Shown here in pieces: positions 34,713 through 42,683 of a stretch of DNA of 64,000 nt; position 1 is the first letter of the stretch; each line of letters opens with the position of its first letter. The stretch is from Aliidiomarina minuta (GTDB lineage Bacteria; Pseudomonadota; Gammaproteobacteria; Enterobacterales; Alteromonadaceae): positions 868,001 to 932,000 of the forward strand of contig NZ_PIPL01000001.1 of NCBI RefSeq assembly GCF_003987145.1. Direction: 5' to 3'. The notes under the pieces were generated by a model. The model searched no databases and was not told where the DNA came from. It was given only the letters and a program-made list of their open reading frames with translations. The position numbers and the translations under genes were made by a program.

Positions 34713-35864
34713 ATGAAAAAAACAGCTTATTTGTTAGGTAGCCTGGTTGCCTTTGCCACCTCCGGTGTTGCCCTTGCTGGTAGTGATTTACGCTGGTTTG
34801 AAGTAGAGGTCATTGTATTTAAGCAGGACTCTCAGAATCAGGCCGATGTAGAACATTTTAGCCTGCCCGTAAATGCAATCCCATTGAATCGCATGTACGA
34901 CCCGCTAAGTGAAACTTTTTCTGAAACTTACAGCGGTCTGGCAAATACCCTGCCCCCCTGTGAGGACAGTAAGTACGGTTGGTTACCGGTATTACCCAGT
35001 ATTCGCGCTGAAATAAATCCTACCCGCATCCCCGCTCCCGCCGCGCCTCAGGCCCGTTGGTGCCGCGAAGATTTTGAGCACGCTTTGGTCAGCAACTGGT
35101 ATTTTCCTGACCATGAAAACATGCGCAGTATCCCGCGCAAACGTAGCGAAAAAATAGTCGATGGTCCAGGCGGCGATATGCATGAAACCCGCGAGCCATT
35201 TCTGCTGCCCGCGGATAGCCATGAGATGAATAGTATCCGGCAACGACTGGAAAGCCAGCGTGGTAAAGAAGCATTACTTCACTTGAGCTGGAGACAGCCG
35301 GTAGTTAATCGCACACAAGGGCGTAAAGTGCGTCTATTTGGTGGCCATGACTTCAGCCCCGAATTTGATTACCTGGGTTTTAGCCGCAGTCAGCTAGTCA
35401 GTTCAACCGATACCTTTATGCCCACATTTGAAGGTAATATTGAGCAGCAGATGGGTAAACTGGACAACTTATTAACACGGGTTGATCGCGGGGATTTCGC
35501 CTTTAGCAAACCTGATCCTAATGTGCTTAGCCTGCCGGCGAAACCAACAAACTGGCCAGCTAATCTGCCCGAGCAGAGTTGGGAGTTTGACGGTCTGATG
35601 CATATTTATCTGGTGGGTAACTACCTGCATATAGACGGCGAATTTAATCTGCGCGAAGAGATTAAACTGCCTCTGCAAGCCAGTACTTTTGATGAGCAAG
35701 TGGCATATGAACTACCCCAGGGTATGCCTGAAGTCCCTTTCCTGCGGGCTTATTATTTTAAACAGTTACGCCGGGTTATCAGCCACGAGACTCACTATTT
35801 TGACCATCCGGAATTTGGCGTTATCGTGCAAATCAGACGGACCTCTTTGTCACACCGACGATAA
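34713..35864 (+). CDS. csiV: CsiV-family peptidoglycan-binding periplasmic protein
   Basis: A 383-residue secreted protein (signal peptide to GVALA near residue 22) of the CsiV family. Vibrio CsiV binds peptidoglycan and supports activation of class A penicillin-binding proteins through LpoA. The family start RWFEVEVIVFKQ is plain, and the C-terminal region HIYLVGNYLHIDGEFNLRE and YYFKQLRRVISHETHYFDHP fits. It follows mfd by 2 bases, the arrangement usual in gammaproteobacteria, and ends at a strong terminator. Confidence 0.85.
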   Translation: MKKTAYLLGSLVAFATSGVALAGSDLRWFEVEVIVFKQDSQNQADVEHFSLPVNAIPLNRMYDPLSETFSETYSGLANTLPPCEDSKYGWLPVLPSIRAEINPTRIPAPAAPQARWCREDFEHALVSNWYFPDHENMRSIPRKRSEKIVDGPGGDMHETREPFLLPADSHEMNSIRQRLESQRGKEALLHLSWRQPVVNRTQGRKVRLFGGHDFSPEFDYLGFSRSQLVSSTDTFMPTFEGNIEQQMGKLDNLLTRVDRGDFAFSKPDPNVLSLPAKPTNWPANLPEQSWEFDGLMHIYLVGNYLHIDGEFNLREEIKLPLQASTFDEQVAYELPQGMPEVPFLRAYYFKQLRRVISHETHYFDHPEFGVIVQIRRTSLSHRR

Positions 35865-35866
35865 AA

Positions 35867-35895
35867 AAAGCCGCACTTTCTATATGTGCGGCTTT
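35867..35895 (+). terminator. Rho-independent terminator after csiV
   Basis: 10-bp arms (AAAGCCGCAC at 35867-35876 and GTGCGGCTTT at 35886-35895) enclose a 9-base loop. A-rich sequence before the stem and TTT at its end make it usable on both strands, serving csiV and the convergent zinc-protein gene. Confidence 0.8.
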
Positions 35896-35918
35896 ATACC
35901 AGGGAAGATTAAGCTGAA

Positions 35919-37241
35919 TTAATGGTCGTGGTCGTGATCATCTTCTGCTGCAACAGGCCCTAACCAAACAGCGCCGGCAGGCGTAAAGTCCAGATCACGC
36001 TCATCAATCACTTCACCATCATGCAGGTCAACAATAACCACTCGGTTATGTTCTACATCCATAATGTAAGCGTCGTGATTAATGGCACTGGCAGTCATCG
36101 CAGCCTGGCCATCATGCACATGCTCAAGTACAGAGAAGTGGCTTTGTATCTGGAATGGATAGTCGTCATGACCTTCGTCACGGAAACGTACTATGGTCAT
36201 GTAACCATGGTCGTCCAGAATAGCAAAACGGTTGCCTGAGTAATTAAAAGTCATGCTAACAACTTCAGCATCTGCATGATCCGCATCGCGCCAGTCAATG
36301 TGCTGCATTTCACCATGGTCCGGATCTACCCGATACAGTTCATCTCCAGCAACACCCACAAAAATATGCGAGTCAGGATGTCCATAAAGAGTGCCGATAC
36401 GACCATCCAAATTGGCTATTTTACTCGTTTCAAAATGATGCTCATGATCATGCTCATGGTCACTGATTACCAGCACACCGTCGCTACAACCGAAGGCTAC
36501 GTGTTCCTGATTAATGGCGCTGCCATGAAGTCCTTCACAAGGCTCATCAAAGCGATCCACAAAATCATAGTGGTCGTCATGTAATTCATAAACTTCAACA
36601 TAATCAGGTAAAGTAGATTCAGCACCTGGGTCACTACGATAAGAAGTAAACAACCAGTCGTTACGCACTTCGGCCGCACCATGCATGCGCGCATCCAAAG
36701 TTACATCTCCCACCAGGCGCTCATGGGCAATGCTGTGGTCGCTAACAACTTCAACTTTGGCTGGCGTACCATCCGTACCGTCATAAAAAACAGCACCACG
36801 GTTCAGAAAATAATCGTAGTGGGTTGGCATTTCGCCAGTCAGCATATAGCTAAGCAATTCAGGATCATGCTCATGATCATGAGAATGGCCATCATGATCT
36901 TCAGACTCATAACCGCTATCGATAAAACGCACCTGATTCTGCGAACGCTGAACCGCTAAGGCATAACGATAACCAGGGCTGGTGTACAGACGGCTTTCAA
37001 AACCTAAATCCATAGGCCCGAATAATTCATTTTCGCCCAGGTCATAGACAAAAGCATTGGTAGTTCCATCTTCTGTAATTACCAGACGACCGGTGCTGTG
37101 GCCGTTTTCATGTTCATGATCATGGTCATGATCGTTGTCGTCTGCAACCACATCAACACTGGTATCGCAGGCGCTGAGGAAAAATACAGATGCAATAGCC
37201 AGAGCCAATGAGCTGCGCTGAAATACATGCTTCGCCATCAT
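35919..37241 (-). CDS. His-rich AztD-like periplasmic zinc metallochaperone (lipoprotein)
   Basis: A 440-residue exported protein with a lipoprotein-type leader (FFLSAC, Cys25) and several His/Asp clusters (DDNDHDHDHEHENGHS, EDHDGHSHDHEHD, SDHEHDHEHH, DDHDHDH at the very end). Between them lies a beta-propeller resembling AztD, the zinc chaperone that loads the AztC solute-binding protein: TGRLVITEDG, YALAVQRSQNQVRFIDSG and LTGEMPTHYD are the matching parts. Two Zur-type palindromes lie 55-107 bases upstream, which supports a role in zinc scarcity. No aztABC or znuABC genes are near. Some databases mislabel such proteins as methyltransferases. Confidence 0.72.
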   Translation of the reverse strand: MMAKHVFQRSSLALAIASVFFLSACDTSVDVVADDNDHDHDHEHENGHSTGRLVITEDGTTNAFVYDLGENELFGPMDLGFESRLYTSPGYRYALAVQRSQNQVRFIDSGYESEDHDGHSHDHEHDPELLSYMLTGEMPTHYDYFLNRGAVFYDGTDGTPAKVEVVSDHSIAHERLVGDVTLDARMHGAAEVRNDWLFTSYRSDPGAESTLPDYVEVYELHDDHYDFVDRFDEPCEGLHGSAINQEHVAFGCSDGVLVISDHEHDHEHHFETSKIANLDGRIGTLYGHPDSHIFVGVAGDELYRVDPDHGEMQHIDWRDADHADAEVVSMTFNYSGNRFAILDDHGYMTIVRFRDEGHDDYPFQIQSHFSVLEHVHDGQAAMTASAINHDAYIMDVEHNRVVIVDLHDGEVIDERDLDFTPAGAVWLGPVAAEDDHDHDH

Positions 37242-37295
37242 GGTGATTCTCTCTTTTAATTAAAGTTTGGGAGTTATTTATATTTTTTCATCCAG

Positions 37296-37348
37296 GTGTT
37301 ATGAAACAATATAACATAACACCACTTTCATGATGTTATATCATAACA
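37296..37348 (-). promoter_or_regulatory. Zur-type operators upstream of the AztD-like gene
   Basis: A perfect 15-base palindrome TGTTATATCATAACA (37334-37348) closely matches the Zur half-site pattern ATGTTATA-N-TATAACAT. A second inverted repeat with 8-bp arms, GTGTTATG (37296-37303) and CATAACAC (37315-37322), lies 11 bases nearer the gene and contains another TATAACAT. They lie 55-107 bases before the start codon. Confidence 0.78.
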
Positions 37349-37381
37349 ACTAAGATTTAAAGAGAGTGCCCAGAGTTCGAT

Positions 37382-37408
37382 AAAAAAAGGGGCTGAAAGC
37401 CCCTTTTT
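37382..37408 (-). terminator. Rho-independent terminator of the asnB operon
   Basis: 11-bp arms (AAAAAGGGGCT at 37384-37394 and AGCCCCTTTTT at 37398-37408) flank a GAA loop. On the minus strand the stem ends in a run of Ts. It lies 12 bases after the asnB stop and closes the five-gene operon. Confidence 0.9.
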
Positions 37409-37419
37409 AAAGTCGTATG

Positions 37420-39435
37420 TTAAGCGTGCCAATTCAGCTCTTTAGCACGTTCCGCCGCCTGCGCCGGAACATCGGTAGCAATAAAGTGCTTATGCAGAAT
37501 TTGCACACCCAGCATATGATTGATCACCGCGTCTAGCTGTACTTGAAGTTCTGCTGGTGCATCGTCTGCATCATGCAATGCAAACAACGCATTCACCTCT
37601 TCATGATCCAACAAGCCTGCACTTTCAACCGCTTCTTTGTTCAGATATTTACGCGATAAAGCCCGCATAGCTTCCCATTTAACTGGATCGGTATGTGCAG
37701 GCGGTGCCATAAAAGCAAATTTTTCCCGTTTATATAAAGTCTCTGGAAGCAGGCCTTTCATGGCTTCACGTAACACCCACTTCTCTTTATTCTCACGAAT
37801 TCGCAGGTGCGGTGGAATCTTAAATGCGTATTCAGCCAAATGATGATCCAGAAACGCTGGCCGTGCTTCCATCGAATTGGCCATATCTACACGATCACCA
37901 CCCCAGGTCAGAATCTGCCCTTCAAGCATAGTCTTAGTCCATACGTACTGAGCTTTATCCAGCGGATGGCGCTCTGCCAGCATATCTGCATCCAGAGTAT
38001 CAGCGATAGCTTTCCCTGCATCGTACCCCTGCATGCGCTCGCGGCGCTCCCGAGCCAGTAATTTGTCGGCAAAACCAGAACAGGATAACCAGGGCTGCAG
38101 GCAACTGGGTGTAAAGCCAACTTTAGCGACAAAAGCGTCACTGACAAACTCTTCACGCGCCAGCATAGCGCCTTTGAACATCTGATTGTTCTTCTCCAGC
38201 ATCGCCTGCCATTGAGCACGCTCTTCCGGTGGCAAATGGTCCAGGCCGTACATAAATAAATCTTTGCGGAACGAAGGATATCCAGCAAAGAGTTCATCAG
38301 CGCCTTCACCTGTCATAACCACTTTATAACCAACATCACGCACCTGTTGGCTCATCAGGTATTTAGCCACGCCTAAAGTATTGTAGATAGTGCGTTCGGT
38401 ATGCCAAAGCGTCTGTTCAAAGTGGTCATAGAGGTCGTTAGAATTCAGACTCATCACATGATGATCGGCATCCGTAGCTTCTGCCATTTCACGGGCGATG
38501 GGGGTTTCATCGTAGGCGGCGGAATCAAAACCAATGGTAAAAGCTTTAACCGGCTCTTGATTAGCCGCCGCTGAAAGACCCAGAATAGAACAGGAATCAA
38601 TACCACCGGACAAGTAACAACCGACGGGCACATCTGCCGTCAATCGGTGCTGCACCGCTTCCAGCAACTCGCGACGTACACCAGCTACATATTCGTCAGC
38701 CCGCTTATCGTCTTTGTCATGTTCATGCTCTAATGGAAATTCCATATCCCAGTATTTATTTTCTTCAACGTGCAGCTTGCCGTGAACCCGTTTAATGCTC
38801 ACCACATGACCCGGCATTACCTGATGAATGCCTTTAAAAGCAGTCGAACCAGGCACCATAGTTTGGATCAACTGGTGATATAGCCCTTCATCAGAAAACT
38901 CACGCTCTACCTCGGGATGCGCAAAAAGAACTTTCAGCTCGGAACCAAAGACCACGCCCCGTTCAGTGATGCTGTAATAAAGAGGTTTAACACCAAAACG
39001 GTCACGCACCAGAAACAGAGTATCCTCAGCCTGGTCGTACAGTGAAAAAGCAAATTCACCACGCAAGTGCGGCAACATACCTAACATGCCGTAACGCGGA
39101 TATAGCTGCATCACAATTTCAGAATCACTTTTAGTGGCAAAATGTGCGCCATCAGCGGTCAGCTCAGCCCGCAATCGCTTAAAATCATAAAACTCACCGT
39201 TATGCGCCAGCATCAGGCGTTGATCAGCGGAGATAAATGGCTGCCGGGCACGATCACCTTTGAGGTCAATAATAGACAAGCGAGCATGACTAAAACCCAC
39301 GCCCCGCTCGTTAATGGTTTCGTAACCATAACCGTCCGGCCCCCGGTGGTGCATGATAGCCGCCATGTTCACCAGTATTTGCGGGTCCATAAGGTGCTTG
39401 GGCTGATTATAAAAAACGCCTGCAATTCCACACAT
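37420..39435 (-). CDS. asnB: Asparagine synthetase, glutamine-hydrolysing
   Basis: A 671-residue class II amidotransferase making asparagine from aspartate, ATP and glutamine. Cys2 of the start MCGIAGVF is the glutaminase nucleophile; AAIMHHRGPDGYG and HARLSIIDL follow. The synthetase domain has the PP-loop YLSGGIDSCSILGL near residue 265 and MTGEGADELFAGY. It is longer than E. coli AsnB (554) because of an insert near 215-235 (FPLEHEHDKDDKRADEY) and a longer C-terminus. It follows the carbamoyltransferase gene by 18 bases with a GAGGAAG site, so it is the last gene of that operon. Confidence 0.9.
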   Translation of the reverse strand: MCGIAGVFYNQPKHLMDPQILVNMAAIMHHRGPDGYGYETINERGVGFSHARLSIIDLKGDRARQPFISADQRLMLAHNGEFYDFKRLRAELTADGAHFATKSDSEIVMQLYPRYGMLGMLPHLRGEFAFSLYDQAEDTLFLVRDRFGVKPLYYSITERGVVFGSELKVLFAHPEVEREFSDEGLYHQLIQTMVPGSTAFKGIHQVMPGHVVSIKRVHGKLHVEENKYWDMEFPLEHEHDKDDKRADEYVAGVRRELLEAVQHRLTADVPVGCYLSGGIDSCSILGLSAAANQEPVKAFTIGFDSAAYDETPIAREMAEATDADHHVMSLNSNDLYDHFEQTLWHTERTIYNTLGVAKYLMSQQVRDVGYKVVMTGEGADELFAGYPSFRKDLFMYGLDHLPPEERAQWQAMLEKNNQMFKGAMLAREEFVSDAFVAKVGFTPSCLQPWLSCSGFADKLLARERRERMQGYDAGKAIADTLDADMLAERHPLDKAQYVWTKTMLEGQILTWGGDRVDMANSMEARPAFLDHHLAEYAFKIPPHLRIRENKEKWVLREAMKGLLPETLYKREKFAFMAPPAHTDPVKWEAMRALSRKYLNKEAVESAGLLDHEEVNALFALHDADDAPAELQVQLDAVINHMLGVQILHKHFIATDVPAQAAERAKELNWHA

Positions 39436-39453
39436 TATTGTTCTTCCTCGCTG

Positions 39454-40524
39454 TTAAACTACATCAATTACACGCTCTGCCCGCTGCACCATGCAGGTAA
39501 GCAGTGCCATACGCAGGAATACCGCGCCACGAGCCTGGCTGAAATACCAGTTGTGCGGTGTGTTATCTAAGTCTTTCCCCAGTTCTTCACCACGAGCCAG
39601 CGGATGCAGAATGATGCCATCCTTTTTCAGCGGTGACTGGGCGTTTAATATAAATTTTTTACCATAGGTTTCAAAGGAGTCTCCTTCCCAGGCAATCGCA
39701 TTAATATAGGTGATATCCAGCTCAGGTAACACCGCATCCAGATCACTTTCAAGACGGATCTTAAGCCCTGCGCTTTCCAGTTCTTCGCGCTGCCCCTTGG
39801 CAAACAAATCAGCATCTGCACTAGCCTCATGAATAATCACTACTTCATGAGTTATATGAGAAAACACCGCCAGATTTTTTAACAGACTACGTACCGTTCG
39901 CATACGCCCTGGAATACCTACGATGCCAATACGAACCCGGCGTGCCGGATCAAAATTTGCCGTCAGTAGTTCCGGACGCCACTTAAAAATAGCATACATA
40001 TCTGCCATCGCCTGAGTCGGATGCTCATCTGAACCATTGCCCGCATTCACTATAGGTATACGCAGGGTATCCATCATTCTTGCTAAGGATTCCGTATTGT
40101 TGTCGCGCAGTACCACACAATCGCCGTAATTATTAAACATCTCCGCCACATCCTCGATACATTCGCCTTTGGCAATGCCCGTGGTGGATCGATCCGTGAT
40201 CGACATAATATCGCCACCCAGCCGATGCCAGGCGCTTTCAAAAGAGAGGCGGGTTCGGGTACTCGGCTCATAAAAAGCGCTAATCAGAATTTTACCTTTT
40301 AGTGGCGAACTAAACCGGGTCGGATTGCTTTCGTACTTCGCCGCTAACCGGAACAATTGTCGCATGGTATCAGCACAAAACTGATCAGAGGACACTATGT
40401 GCTGATCTGAAAGCTTCAACAGATAATCGCCATCTTCCTCGACTGCCCGCAATAACGCCTTCGGATGGGCATCGCCATAAACATCAGGCCGTTCACGATC
40501 AAAAGACGCGTCGCTTACATTCAT
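39454..40524 (-). CDS. Aspartate carbamoyltransferase paralogue with altered amino-acid site
   Basis: A 356-residue carbamoyltransferase clearly of the ATCase type: the carbamoyl-phosphate motif is FYEPSTRTRLSFE (S88-R92), K119 matches the mobile-loop lysine, HPTQ is at 168-171 and TPHNWYFSQARG lies near the end. At the place of E. coli R229 and Q231, which hold aspartate (TRVQ), it reads NAIA (N275-A278), and HPLPR has become HPLAR. The second substrate may therefore not be aspartate. It is about 45 residues longer than PyrB, mostly at the N-terminus. The start at 40524 lies 4 bases after a 39-residue membrane peptide gene. Confidence 0.8.
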   Translation of the reverse strand: MNVSDASFDRERPDVYGDAHPKALLRAVEEDGDYLLKLSDQHIVSSDQFCADTMRQLFRLAAKYESNPTRFSSPLKGKILISAFYEPSTRTRLSFESAWHRLGGDIMSITDRSTTGIAKGECIEDVAEMFNNYGDCVVLRDNNTESLARMMDTLRIPIVNAGNGSDEHPTQAMADMYAIFKWRPELLTANFDPARRVRIGIVGIPGRMRTVRSLLKNLAVFSHITHEVVIIHEASADADLFAKGQREELESAGLKIRLESDLDAVLPELDITYINAIAWEGDSFETYGKKFILNAQSPLKKDGIILHPLARGEELGKDLDNTPHNWYFSQARGAVFLRMALLTCMVQRAERVIDVV

Positions 40525-40528
40525 ACAG

Positions 40529-40648
40529 TTACCAAATCTCTTTTGTTTTATAATCAATAAAGAATAGCGTGAGCAAAATTAATGGCGTTGCCGCAGCCAG
40601 AATGAGTGCTAGCCACACCAGTAAACTCAGTGCGCTTAAGGGGATCAT
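40529..40648 (-). CDS. 39-residue single-span membrane peptide, symporter accessory candidate
   Basis: A short gene encoding 39 residues with one membrane span: MIPLSALSLLVWLALILA leads into AATPLILLTLFFIDYK and ends TKEIW. Its ATG overlaps the TGA stop of the symporter gene (ATGA), so the ribosome can re-initiate there. Sodium-solute symporters are known to have small accessory subunits (DUF3311, DUF4212 and similar), and this has the right place and form. An SD-like AAGGGG is not seen ahead; translation is probably coupled. The stop lies 4 bases before the carbamoyltransferase start. Confidence 0.75.
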   Translation of the reverse strand: MIPLSALSLLVWLALILAAATPLILLTLFFIDYKTKEIW

Positions 40649-42072
40649 AAGGCAGGCTCCTTTTCATTCAGTTGTTCCCAGTCAAAAGTCTGTCGGCTGC
40701 GCAACAAGCCGGTTAAAGTAATCAGGCCTGATACCAGGCAGGCTGTCAGCGCCGCCACATAAAAACCTATTGCAAAATAGCTGATGAGTCCGCTTAAAGT
40801 GCCTATAGCCATCGCTGCAGCCGCATAACGCCCCGTCAGTTTAGGGTTATACAGCCCAACCACCACCGGCCAGATAGTACTGGCAACAAAAGCACCGGTG
40901 AAATTCAGTAAGGCCCCCAGGGTGGCAATCTGCGGCAGGCAAAGTAACCAGGTTACAATACCAAGCAAGGCAATGACGTAGCGATTGACCCTAAATAACT
41001 GCTTGTCATTGGCATTCGGGCGCAGGCGCTTGTGATAAATATCCCGAGTGACCAAATCCGAGGTTGCCGCAAGCACGGAATCCAGGCTGGACGCTAAAGC
41101 AGAGAAGACCACTATGAACACTATCACAGCGCCTCCAGTACCCAGCACAGCAGCCGCTACCGTGGGCCCTACCATATCAGGACTAGCCGGGAATATGCCC
41201 AGCTGCGGCGCGGCCAGGGCCACAAAACCGGTAACGATTGGTATCGGCAACCATAAAAGACCACCAGTGATGAACGCCCGGTAAGCGACTTTTTGTTTAA
41301 AGGCAAGTGCCCGCGACCACCAGACATTGGAATGAAATATTTCGCCTAAACCGAAGAAGATATTATTAAATAAAAACATGATAGCAGCCGGGAAAAGCAC
41401 ATCCAGGAGCCGGGGGTGATTGTCGCTGAGGTTGGCATGAATCTCGTCCATACCTATGTTGGTCAACAGCAGAAAAGCAACCAACACCACGCCCGTAATA
41501 ATAATCAATGCCTGAATAAAATCCGTCGCAATGACGGCACGCAGACCACCAAAGAGTGTATACACCACGCAGATCAGAAGGATAGCACTCATCCCAATAT
41601 GGTAATTCAGACCACTCAGCGCCTGTAATAAAATACCACCCGCCATCCCTAAACTCACCAGCCAGCCCATGGCATACACCGCTGAAATCAGAATGAACAC
41701 ATACCAGGCCGGGCGACCATAACGCAGGCGAATAAAATCACCACTGGTATAGCCGTTTGGTAGTAATTTTTTTATGCGTGCAGATAAAGGAGCAAAAAGA
41801 ATAAGTCCAAGGGCTGCAAAGGAATAACCTATCATTCCCCAGATACCGAACTGATAAGTCAGCTCAGGCGCTACCAGGGTTGTATTGCTGGTCACCCAGG
41901 TTGCCATTGCCGTTGCTGAAGCAAAAGCAAAACCGACATTACGGCCAGCCAGGGCAAAGTCTTCATGGGTCACATTTTTACGCCCCAGATACCAGCCAAA
42001 GGCTATCCAGGCCAGCCCAAATACGGCCACAATGGCAAAGCCAACTTTGGCATCTATCGCAAATTCCTGCAT
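40645..42072 (-). CDS. Sodium:solute symporter family (SSS/SLC5) transporter
   Basis: A 475-residue SSS-family transporter with about 13 helices. Family regions are DFALAGRNVGFAFASATAMATW near residue 38 (the AGR motif), YTLFGGLRAVIATDFIQALI near 165 and FSALASSLDSVLAATSDLVTRDIY near 320. The last part, with NPNA..KQLFRVNR-like sequence, recalls the DUR3 urea-transporter branch, so a ureido compound is possible, but substrate cannot be read from sequence. Its ATG overlaps the stop of the upstream gene by one base and its stop overlaps the small peptide gene. Confidence 0.85.
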   Translation of the reverse strand: MQEFAIDAKVGFAIVAVFGLAWIAFGWYLGRKNVTHEDFALAGRNVGFAFASATAMATWVTSNTTLVAPELTYQFGIWGMIGYSFAALGLILFAPLSARIKKLLPNGYTSGDFIRLRYGRPAWYVFILISAVYAMGWLVSLGMAGGILLQALSGLNYHIGMSAILLICVVYTLFGGLRAVIATDFIQALIIITGVVLVAFLLLTNIGMDEIHANLSDNHPRLLDVLFPAAIMFLFNNIFFGLGEIFHSNVWWSRALAFKQKVAYRAFITGGLLWLPIPIVTGFVALAAPQLGIFPASPDMVGPTVAAAVLGTGGAVIVFIVVFSALASSLDSVLAATSDLVTRDIYHKRLRPNANDKQLFRVNRYVIALLGIVTWLLCLPQIATLGALLNFTGAFVASTIWPVVVGLYNPKLTGRYAAAAMAIGTLSGLISYFAIGFYVAALTACLVSGLITLTGLLRSRQTFDWEQLNEKEPAL

Positions 42073-42533
42073 TAAACGGCATCTCCAGGGTTAGCCTGGC
42101 GTCTTTTTTCCAATCGATGATATTTAATGATAGTCATTATGAGCAGGAAAAAGAGTATGGCTCCAACAACAAACAGGCTTAACGCCTGCCAAAGTGGATA
42201 ATGACGAACCTCAACACTGACGGTATTACTGGTTTGATCTCCGGATTGAGCGCGGAAATAATAGATGCCGTTATCAAAACCGCTCAGGGACAATTCACGA
42301 AACATGCCCATGGGCTGATATTCGGCAATGATGGCTGAAAACTGATCATCTTCCGCCATTTCAATAGTGAAACGCTCGCTATCAGGCAAACCTTGCAGAG
42401 TTAGCCGGAAGTAACCTTCAGCCACAGCACCAGAGGGCCCTGAAAGCTGTATATCACTCTCCTGCGCGCTTCCCTGCCAGCTGACTGCTATTATTAACAA
42501 CGCGGCTGAGACCTGTTTCACAACTCTTAACAT
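42072..42533 (-). CDS. Periplasmic Ig/Fn3-like protein with C-terminal membrane anchor
   Basis: A 153-residue type I membrane protein. A signal peptide (to GSAQ near residue 24) is followed by an about 80-residue beta-rich domain with a fibronectin-III or Ig-like look (GYFRLTLQGLPDSERFTIEM, YYFRAQSGDQTSNTVSVEV), one helix (LSLFVVGAILFFLLIMTII) and a short basic tail. It is the first gene of the operon and shares one base with the symporter gene. A role as a transporter subunit or substrate sensor is inference; I recognise no named family. Confidence 0.7.
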   Translation of the reverse strand: MLRVVKQVSAALLIIAVSWQGSAQESDIQLSGPSGAVAEGYFRLTLQGLPDSERFTIEMAEDDQFSAIIAEYQPMGMFRELSLSGFDNGIYYFRAQSGDQTSNTVSVEVRHYPLWQALSLFVVGAILFFLLIMTIIKYHRLEKRRQANPGDAV

Positions 42534-42595
42534 AGCGGTGTTCCCCGGCGTTCCGAAGCGATCAGGCTAGCAATCCGTATAGAAATTTTCAACCA

Positions 42596-42621
42596 ATGTT
42601 GTATTTTTGTAGAAACAACAT
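42596..42621 (-). promoter_or_regulatory. Inverted repeat upstream of the symporter-carbamoyltransferase operon
   Basis: 7-bp arms ATGTTGT (42596-42602) and ACAACAT (42615-42621) with a 12-base spacer lie 63-88 bases before the first gene of the operon. It could be a regulator site. A minus-strand TTGAAA lies near 42585, but no good -10 follows, so the promoter is not fixed. Confidence 0.35.
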
Positions 42622-42630
42622 GTAGAAAGA

Positions 42631-42658
42631 AAAAAGGCAGGGAAAAATCCCTGCCTTT
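42631..42658 (-). terminator. Rho-independent terminator of acnA
   Basis: 11-bp arms (AAAGGCAGGGA at 42633-42643 and TCCCTGCCTTT at 42648-42658) with an AAAA loop; on the minus strand TTTTTCTTTC follows. It lies 25 bases after the acnA stop and separates it from the operon downstream. Confidence 0.9.
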
Positions 42659-42683
42659 GTTGCCGCCAACACGTACTCAGTAG

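Noticed and set aside
36021..36959. Several plus-strand ORFs opposite the His-rich gene
   Set aside because: They come from the repeated CAT/GAT codons of the His/Asp clusters read on the other strand and have Met/Ile-rich, unnatural composition.
36840..37150. Repeated ATGATCATG-like tracts suggesting a DNA repeat
   Set aside because: They encode the His/Asp clusters of the zinc protein, so the repeat comes from protein composition.
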